Shown here: positions 57,035 to 64,000 of the stretch, in pieces
How the letters are laid out: each line of letters starts with the position of its first letter
Position numbering within the stretch: position 1 is the first letter of the stretch
The notes under the pieces: generated by a model
What the model saw: the letters and a program-made list of their open reading frames with translations, nothing else
Databases searched by the model: none
What the model was told of the DNA's origin: nothing
Source: Diphasiastrum complanatum
Taxonomy: Eukaryota > Streptophyta > Lycopodiopsida > Lycopodiales > Lycopodiaceae
Direction of reading: 5' to 3'
Assembly (NCBI GenBank): GCA_029204225.1
Contig: CM055101.1
Span: 58,451,579 to 58,515,578 of the forward strand
Length of the DNA: 64,000 bases
Program-made: the position numbers and the translations under genes

Positions 57035-59033
57035 TCATGACAAATTGGATGATCTATCATATTTTGGCATTGCATTCGGCTGTGCTGGGCTGAAGACTTT
57101 GTCATGTTGTTTGGTAGTCACTTTGTTGTTCAATCCAAATGCTTCAATGATAACCACAAGCCTTGCATCTGAATTGTGAAGATCCTGCACGAAGGAATTA
57201 TTGGCATGATCAATCTTCAATATAGGAACCAATACGCTTTGATTGATCTCCAAAAATGACAATTGATATTTTGAATGGACATTCATTTCCAAGAATATTG
57301 AGTGAGTGAGGTGCTTGCAAAGAGTAATAATTTTCCTTTCACTCAAAGCCTCTATGAAAAGTCTTTCGTAGATTAGATCATCATATTCAAAAATATTGAT
57401 ATTTCGAATATTTTGAACCACAAACTGGAAATTGTGATATAATGGATCTTTGATTGTTTGTCCCATCTCATAGCTACTAGGACAATTTCCAGCTTGTATA
57501 ATACAAGTTTCATCACATTTCATTGTGCACTCTATACTGAATGTGAAACATTCATATATTTCAGTTGTATCCTTGACTTTTAATCCCATTTCACAAGATG
57601 TTTCAGACAAGTTTTCTAGTTGAATGTGATGTGATAATTCTGGTGATCTCAAGGAAGATAGGGTCCTTGAGTGATTTGCCTCATTGACAACTTCTTTGCC
57701 TGAATTGGCCCTTAAACTGCTCAATTGAAGATCGATATTGAAAACAAAAATATTGTTCTCATAATCCTTGGCATCATGTTTGTTGTCCTCAACTGATTTT
57801 TGATGTCCTTGCATTGACATTATATTTGCAATTGTAATTTTCTGGGTCAATTCAAATTGGGAATTACATTTATGTTGCCGATCTTGTGTACATTCTATAG
57901 CACTACATAAATGTTGATTGTCCATTTCCCGTGAATTCAATGGGGAATCAAGAGTTGTTGATGAAGTTAGCTGATCCATCTGTTGAATAGGCTTTTCTAT
58001 CATTGGTAACTACTTTTTTCTCATTAAATTGCACTTCTGGTTCATCCTCTGATGATCTTGATGAAGAATCATCAGATTCACTTGAATTCGTTTCCTGCAT
58101 TGGATCTTCCATACCAGACATTTTCTCTTGATCACTACCATTTTGATTCCCAAGGCATGACTGTAGCAAGTTCCCAATGTTGATTATTCCCTCGAAATCA
58201 ATATCAATGTGCTCTCCTTGATTTGAGTCTTGACTTCCATTATCAGATTATTCATCATCTTCAAAATGTTGGATCCTTGAAACTTCACCTTTTTGTTGGA
58301 CATTTTGATGAACATTCGTTGGCATACCTTTCATGTCAATTCTCTGGACATCTTTAGAAGGTGTTACATTTTGTGATGGAGATTGTAGCTAGAATAAAGT
58401 AGATGGCTCATTACATCTTTGATCAGCTCCCACAAATTTGTCTTTCCCACCAGCGAGGCTAGCAAACAATTTTGTCCATTTCACCTCATCATCTTGCCGA
58501 ATCTGTTTTCTTACTTGTCGATCTTGTCTCATTTCTTGCAACATTCCAACTATCAGATCTTGTGTGGCCTGCAGTTTACCTAGTACATTTTCTTGTTGGT
58601 TCAAAACCTGCAGTTCTTTCGTCACTTCTTTAGTGGGGCTCGATTGTCCATGGAAATGGTGAACCACAATGGGTATGAGGAGTGGCATTATTGATAGTGC
58701 TATTCTGTATACAACGTTGCATAGGAGATGACGATTGTTCAACTTGGCACATGAACTCATGTACCGCAGTGCGTGCTCATCACCTTGTGAATTACGATGA
58801 TGTTTTGATTGTCGCGAATATAGCTCATCATCGCTGTCATTACTATAAAAACCACCATCAATATTAAATTGATTTGACTGGTGTAGCTCATGGTTGCTCT
58901 CCATACTGAAAATATTGATTTGAAATACTATCATTCTGCTCCTCATACTGATAATCACAATATGATTGGTCATTACATTCAGATTGATTATCAAATTCCA
59001 CCTCATAGTTAGAATCAAAATCCATTTTGACAA
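57035..59033 (-). pseudogene. Long degraded ORF of element B, unknown protein
   Basis: Read on the minus strand, 59033-57948 is one frame broken by two stops, a TAG after STLF (58389) and a TAA near 58248. It then continues with a frame change around 57990 into a 322-codon frame ending at 57035. The first part is acidic and Ser/His-rich, then holds a likely coiled coil (ELQVLNQQENVLGKLQATQD, VGMLQEMRQDRQVRKQIRQ), then an Asp/Ser-rich stretch (SSESDDSSSRSSEDEPEVQF). The second part is enriched in His and Cys with SYEMGQTIKDPLYHNFQFVV. A Gag-like structural role would fit position and composition, but no family was recognised. Confidence 0.5.
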
Positions 59034-59639
59034 ATCAAAGAAGAATATGAGTCTGAAAATTTAGAAGGACCCTTATAGAAAAAATTGCGAAGTCTACTTT
59101 TTGCAAGGAAATAAGCTCTTGGCAGTTTCTCCACCACTTAAAACTCAGAGTTCTACAATGAGTAAAACTGAGAATGGCAAAACCTTGAAGCTCATATGAA
59201 ACTAAGGACTTTTTCTTTTTACATTATCGAATTCTGAGCTCAAACGAAAAAGATATGGAACTTCAAAAGTAATAATGACACAATTTTAATAACTTAGCAG
59301 TGTTAGGCTCATCTTTTTGATCACTATTTTTACAGCACTGGGACCTGAGTTCAAACAAAGAAGTTACAAAAATTTAAAATAAAAACTGGTAAAATGGATT
59401 ATATACAACTTAGAAGGGGGGTGTTAAAAAAAAATCACAAGTTGAAATGGATAACACTTTGAAATCCATGAAACATTGGAGTGCTTGATGAAAAATACTT
59501 GAAACCGTGAAAAAAATCCAAAAATTGTCGGCATTTTTTTTTTTAATCGGTTGCTCTTGTGGTGTAATTTGGGTGCTCATAAAAAAAAAATTTGTGACAA
59601 AAGAAGGGATCGGGCTAGAGAGAGAAAAGAGAGAAAAAA

Positions 59640-59830
59640 TCTCAACCGACAAAATTTAGAAAGAGAAAATCTCAACTGACGCATTTAGAGAGAGAGAGGA
59701 GGTATCCTATGTGAAGGTAGAGAGAGAGAGGAGGTAGCCGACACTTAGAGAGAGAGAGGACGATTAGAGAGAGAGAGAAAGTAACCGACGCTTAGATAGA
59801 GAGAGAGAGCAGCTGACAGTGAGAGAGAGA
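59640..59830. repeat. GA-rich minisatellite in element B
   Basis: AGAGAGAGAGGAGGTAGCCGAC-type units of about 30-45 bp, the reverse complement of the CT-rich minisatellite at 48590-48835 of element A. Confidence 0.8.
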
Positions 59831-60018
59831 GACATATGGCAAGTTCTAGAGCTGGCAAGCCCACTGCAGATGCCGCAGGAGTCTTCACGGTCGGATGACT
59901 TCCAGAACCCACATCGCAGGATAGATCGGACTCTAAGAAATCAGAGAAATCAGTGGCCAACTATAGGTCGCATCAATCGAAATCTCAGAAATCAAAGCAA
60001 TCAACCAGCTACTGATCG

Positions 60019-61328
60019 TAGCTTGCCAATGTGCTTTCTCTCAGTAGTTGGTGCTTCTTGGCGGTTGAAACCAGAAAATAGAGACCTTCTATTCAGGAAT
60101 TATTCTCCATGGGCTATTAGTTATGAGAATTTTTGTTCTGATCTTATTTGTATATATTATGAAAAGTATTTGACTGAGGAATTGGAAGAATTTATGGCTT
60201 TTGATCTCTTAGGGAAGGCGAGTTTGTGGAGTATGGGATTGAATTATGGTGTGACAGAATATGACAAAGGAAAAGGTTATGCGCAGATTGTTATAAAAAC
60301 CACAAATTTAAATGAACAAAAGAATCTGAAACATCTACTGAGTCCGAATCAGAATCTGATTCAGTGGATATGGAAGAATCTTCTGAGTATTCATCTTATT
60401 CTTCTTCATCGAAAGAAGAATCTTCTTATAGGAAAACTAAGAATAGAAACTCAGAAAGAAAGAAAAGAATGGAGAAATCCGAAAAGATGGATCCATTAAG
60501 AAAAAGTGTTGAGTTGTTAACAAGAGAGATGAGTGATCTAAAGGTCCAAATATCTAATGTTAAAGCCAAGCGAAAGAAAGCGAAGCCTAACACCAATGTT
60601 TGGTGTACCGCGTGTGGGAAGGAAGGTCATTCTAAGACCAACTGTCCCAGTTTATAGACTAATTACTTAGAAGAGGAACTATTCCTCTATCCGATTACTA
60701 ATCATGAGGAGGTAGCTTATACTGCAACTCCTACTAACCAAAAAACTATGATACCGAAACAACGTACTGGTCAACAGTACACTATTTTGCGAAGGGGCGG
60801 AACACGAGATTCCACTCCACCAACCAGAGTAAGGGGTTTGTGCTACAATTGCGGAGCCCCGGGTCACTATTCGCCTGATTGCCCTGAACCCAGGAGACCA
60901 ACATGATATGTGTCGCTCTGCGCTAACTGTAAAGGCGAAGGGCATGTCATTGCTGAATGTCCTCAGCCACAACAACCACGGTCTAAACCAAGGTCTATAA
61001 ACTCGCCTAGGGAAGACGACCTTTGGCCATCTAAGACTAACACTGACATGATAGTTTAGAGGATAGAAGTAGAGTCTAAATTATTAGATCAAGATCATCA
61101 ATGGCTAGATTTAGAGGAAAAAGTAACTACAAGAAGTAGTAAAGATTCTTTAACTTTTAAAGATAAGAAGAAAACTAAGACGAAAATTGCAAAAACTGCA
61201 AAAAACGTGACAGAGAAAGTGAAGGTCACAGAACAGTTAGTAAAAATTTCTAGTAATAAAGAATTAAAGCTTGATAAGTCTAATGGAAAACATTATGATG
61301 TTGATATTAGTTTAGAAGCTAGCTTTTA
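60019..61328 (+). pseudogene. Ty3-type Gag region with three CCHC zinc knuckles
   Basis: The Gag part of a Ty3 retrotransposon. A folded N-terminal block (RLKPENRDLLFRNYSPWAIS, LTEELEEFMAFDLLGKASLW) is followed, after a frame change near 60320, by a Ser/Glu-rich linker and a basic stretch. Three CX2CX4HX4C zinc knuckles follow: CTACGKEGHSKTNC (about 60606), CYNCGAPGHYSPDC (about 60842) and CANCKGEGHVIAEC (about 60921). A Lys-rich tail with TKTKIAKTAKNVTEKVKV follows. Stops at 60655, 60904, 61058 and 61327 break the frame; several fit C-to-T change. The knuckles bind the RNA genome in this family. The upstream LTR was not found; similarity to anything recognisable begins near 60020. Confidence 0.8.
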
Positions 61329-61559
61329 GACGAAAAAACTAGAAAAGTTAAAAATGTGACATTTTCAGATCCAGTTATAAGTAGCGAGATACCTAGAGAT
61401 CTGTCGCACTTAGAAACCATTCTTATAATATTGTCGAAGACCTTGTTTCTAGAATGCCCAATATAACTTTTAAACAGTTATTAGACGATAACCAATATTA
61501 AAAAAAGGAATTAAACAATTTTTGCAAAATAGAAAGAGAAGAAAAGCAGAGTTACCAGT

Positions 61560-61925
61560 AGTCAACATAGGGGTGATGAAGGCCAACCAGAGATTCAAGT
61601 AGTAATTAATGGCTGCATCTTAGATAATGTATTTATAGATTCCGGATCTAGTGTAAATATAATGACTGAAGAAACAACATATGAATTAGGCATTCATCAT
61701 AATATAGCACCCACTTTAAGACATTTAAGGTTAGCCGATGCAACTAGAAGATCACCAATAGGAGAACTATCTCAGGTTATAGTTTATATTGGAGACCATA
61801 AGATTTTTATGGATTTTATAATATTAAAAACTATGAGATAATCATCATATAGAGTGTTATTAGGACGACCATGGCTCTATTAGGCCGATGTTATAACCCA
61901 CTGGAAGAAAAAGGAGATTACCTTC
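61560..61925 (+). pseudogene. Ty3 aspartic protease domain, first copy
   Basis: Retropepsin-like domain with catalytic DSG intact (DNVFIDSGSSVNIMTEETTY, about 61625), then LRLADATRRSPIGELSQV and the terminal RVLLGRPWLY motif (about 61850), followed by KKKEITF. Two in-frame stops are present: TAA near 61839 and TAG near 61880, where the second copy has glutamine. In this group the protease releases Gag and Pol proteins. Confidence 0.8.
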
Positions 61926-61934
61926 AGAGACCAT

Positions 61935-62996
61935 ATGGAGACACCAACAGGAAAAAGTCATAAAAGAATTCTCATATCATGGGAAAAAGATAAGTACGAA
62001 GATGAGACACCTACATCTTCCTCGAGCTATACTTCGGAGGAAGAAGAGCTTCAATCAGTAGGGACTGAGGAAGGGGAGATGTTAGTTATATTAAGAGTAC
62101 CTGCATACAGTAATAGAGTAGAATATGTAGATAAAGGAGATTGTGGAGTTCCAGAGATTAGTGCGATCATAGGAGATCAGACCATAGGTAGAATACTAAT
62201 AGACTCAAGATCTAGCATCAACCTAGTAACGAAAACAATGGTTAAAGAATTAGGATTAGAAAACCAGATACAACCTATCACTTATCACAAAATCCATTTA
62301 GTAGACACGACTAAATGCATACCAGTAGACGAGCTAAAAGGTATTAACGTAGTTATAGAGACAGAGACGTTTGTTATGAATTTCCTTGTCATAAATCCAG
62401 TAGATATACCACCTTATTCGATATTATTTGGAAGACCATGGTTATATCAAGCAGATGCTATTATAAATTGGTCTACGAAACGTATATTTTTTCCAAGTAT
62501 TCTCACAGCCACTCCAAGAGGGGGTCCCCTTTTGAGATGGGGTGAGGAGTTAGCTAGACCTGCTGAATCATGGATCAATTTTATAGAATGCTATGAGATT
62601 GATGAGGAAGTAGACATACCGACAACATCTGAGTCAAGAGAAGTTTTGGGTGGAACCAGAGCAAGTCTGATCGAGGGGATGGTAGATAAAACAGATTATG
62701 TAGAAATAGAAATTATTAAATGTAAGACTTTGAATCTATATAAACACCAATCGGACCAAGAACGTGAAGAGTATATATTGCTTCTTAAAAAATACCAAAA
62801 TGTGTTTGCTTGGTCGATGGATGATTTAATAGGTATACCAGTTAAATGGGGTGAACATCGAATAGAACTCATTAAGGGAACAATACCTATTAGGCAGCGC
62901 CAATATAGATTGAATCCAAAGTACTCCTTATTAGTAAAAGACGAATTAGATAGATGTGTAGATGTCTTAGAGCGGGTATTATATATCTTGTTCTAA
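61935..62996 (+). pseudogene. Ty3 second aspartic protease domain and start of reverse transcriptase
   Basis: A 353-codon open frame. Acidic linker, then a second retropepsin-like domain with GRILIDSRSSINLVTKTM (about 62190), where the catalytic DSG reads DSR, and SILFGRPWLYQADAIINWST (about 62420), parallel to the first copy. The RT leader follows with YQNVFAWSMDDLIGIP and IRQRQYRLNPKYSLLVKDEL. The frame ends at TAA 62994-62996; the text resumes at about 63012 with SPIVIVPKKKTGKIRV. With the glycine replaced this domain is unlikely to be catalytic. Confidence 0.8.
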
Positions 62997-63004
62997 GCAG
63001 TGAG

Positions 63005-63640
63005 TGAGTGTCACCAATAGTTATAGTACCTAAGAAGAAGACGGGCAAGATTAGAGTTTGTCAGAATTTTAGGAAACTAAATGCTGCCACAACAAAAGAT
63101 TATCATCCTCTGTCGTATACAGATACCATTCTTGACCATGTAGCTGGATATGAATGTTATGGTTTTTTAGATGGATTCTCAGGTTATAACCAAGTTTTTA
63201 TAAAAGAGGAAGATAGATCCAAAACTACTTTTACCACTGATTGGGGGACGTACGCATATACGCGAATGCCCTTTGGTCTTTGTAATGCGCTTGCCACATT
63301 TTAATGTATGATGACAAATATTTTTCAAAATTTTTTAAGAAAGTTTTTAGAAATTTTTATGGATGACTTTTGTGTCTATTCATCAACTAAAAACCATTTA
63401 GATGCATTAGAGAGAACATTGAGAAGAAACTGCATCCAGCTAAGTGTTACTTTGGGATGAGGGAAGGCATCCTTTTAAGGCATAAAATTTTGAAGGATGG
63501 TATACAAGCCGACATCGAAAAAATAAAAATGATTTTAGAATTATTAGAACCAACCAATTTAAGAGAGCTTAGAGGTTTTTTAGGACATGTAGGTTACTAT
63601 CGGAGGATAATTAAAAATGAAATAGTCATTAGCAGAAGCC
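63005..63640 (+). pseudogene. Ty3 reverse transcriptase
   Basis: RT core: VPKKKTGKIRVCQNFRKLNA, FLDGFSGYNQVFIKEEDRS (catalytic Asp in place), YTRMPFGLCNALATF, then after a TAA at 63302-63304 the second catalytic motif IFMDDFCVYSS (about 63353). A deletion or frame change follows near 63410, and the thumb/connection part reads ILELLEPTNLRELRGFLGHV and GYYRR. The FMDD form with SGYNQ and RMPFGLCNA is typical of Ty3 rather than copia RT. Confidence 0.88.
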
Positions 63641-64000
63641 ACTGGGGTTAGACCTCCAAATTGGGTTAAAAAGTTCCATGTATATGTAGACACATCATCA
63701 TTTGCGATAGGTGTAGTGCTTGGTCAGAAAGATGACCAAAATATAGATTATCCAATTTACTATGCGGAAAAGCAACTCGTTGCATCAGAAAAGAATTATC
63801 CCGCTACAGAGTGAAAAGCACTAGGGATGATTTATTCAGTAAAGAAATTTAGACATTACCTTTTAGGATACCCTTTTGTTTTTCACGTAGATCATTACGC
63901 ATTAAAACATTTAGTGAATAAGCCTGATTTTCGGGTAGAATAGCTAGATGGGTATTATTATTAGATGAGTTTAATTATGAAGTAGAATTAAGAAGAGGCA
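63641..64000 (+). pseudogene. Ty3 RNase H, running off the window
   Basis: Frame-shifted continuation: PPNWVKKFHVYVDTSSFAIG with the first RNase H aspartate, VVLGQKDD, YPIYYAEKQLVASEKNYPAT, a TGA at about 63812 where E-(R)-KAL is expected, then KFRHYLLGYPFVFHVDHYAL and LLDEFNYEVELRRG. The integrase and 3' LTR must lie beyond 64000. Confidence 0.85.

Larger units (their letters stand above)
55960..59860 (-). mobile_element. LTR retrotransposon element B (minus strand, truncated)
   Basis: Same family as element A, reversed. Its 3' LTR is about 55960-56746; the LTR start TGTCATATACTTTTAG reads leftwards from 56746, and the distal LTR end is lost near 55960. The PPT is at 56747-56758. The internal region extends up to about 59860 and includes a long degraded reading frame absent from element A, a segment shared with A (59220-59350 against 49080-49190) and the CT-rich minisatellite (59640-59830). 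The 5' LTR and PBS are missing; the sequence passes into a Ty3 element near 59.9 kb. A 374-bp foldback insert lies in the LTR. Confidence 0.8.

Noticed and set aside
60019-64000. Endogenous pararetrovirus instead of an LTR element
   Set aside because: No movement or coat protein motifs. RT, RNase H, protease and knuckles fit Ty3. The missing 3' end means this cannot be fully excluded.

Overview
This window looks like nuclear DNA of a land plant with a large, repeat-rich genome. The evidence is one intact plant-type AP2/ERF gene with a pyrimidine-rich leader, a CACTA (En/Spm) transposase of plant type, Ty1/copia and Ty3 retroelement remains primed by initiator-Met tRNA, and almost no other genic sequence. 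Some of the transposon proteins remind me of elements I associate with mosses, lycophytes and ferns, so a seed-free plant is my guess, held weakly.

Layout. 0-9.3 kb: two copies of one CACTA-type transposase gene in opposite orientation (minus at 0.15-1.9 kb, internally deleted; plus at 4.8-8.3 kb, interrupted by a solo LTR with a perfect 5-bp target duplication), a strong 45-bp-arm hairpin, and a repeat at 8.4-9.3 kb whose inverted partner is at 35.2-36.1 kb. 10.1-25.6 kb: a nest of one family of GGCGCC-rich, non-autonomous LTR elements. The youngest copy (17.3-22.5 kb) has two 1,247-bp LTRs, a PBS, a PPT and a GTCCC target duplication, and sits inside an older minus-strand copy of its own family. 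An array of small conserved hairpins follows the PBS. 26.3-28.2 kb: the only convincing host gene, an ERF protein with a C-terminal EAR-type repression motif. 28.2-40.1 kb: mostly unassigned AT-rich DNA with two copia fragments and an unrecognised degraded minus-strand coding stretch.

40.1-55 kb holds the most unusual material: two degraded, convergent, intron-containing genes. The plus-strand one ends in an FCP1/NIF-like (HAD) phosphatase segment; the minus-strand one encodes a transposase-like protein. The introns and flanks of both, but not their exons, are filled with a degenerate GGTACTTT motif. I propose that they are the remains of one large two-gene DNA transposon. The transposase-like gene was later split by a 4.1-kb LTR element (46.2-50.3 kb).

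56-59.9 kb: a second, minus-strand member of that LTR family, carrying a long degraded open reading frame absent from the first. 60-64 kb: a decayed Ty3-type gag-pol with three zinc knuckles, two tandem aspartic-protease domains, reverse transcriptase and RNase H, running off the window. Many of its stop codons fit C-to-T decay. No rRNA, tRNA, CRISPR or organelle-type feature was recognised. All comparisons were made by eye; no alignment or database search was run.
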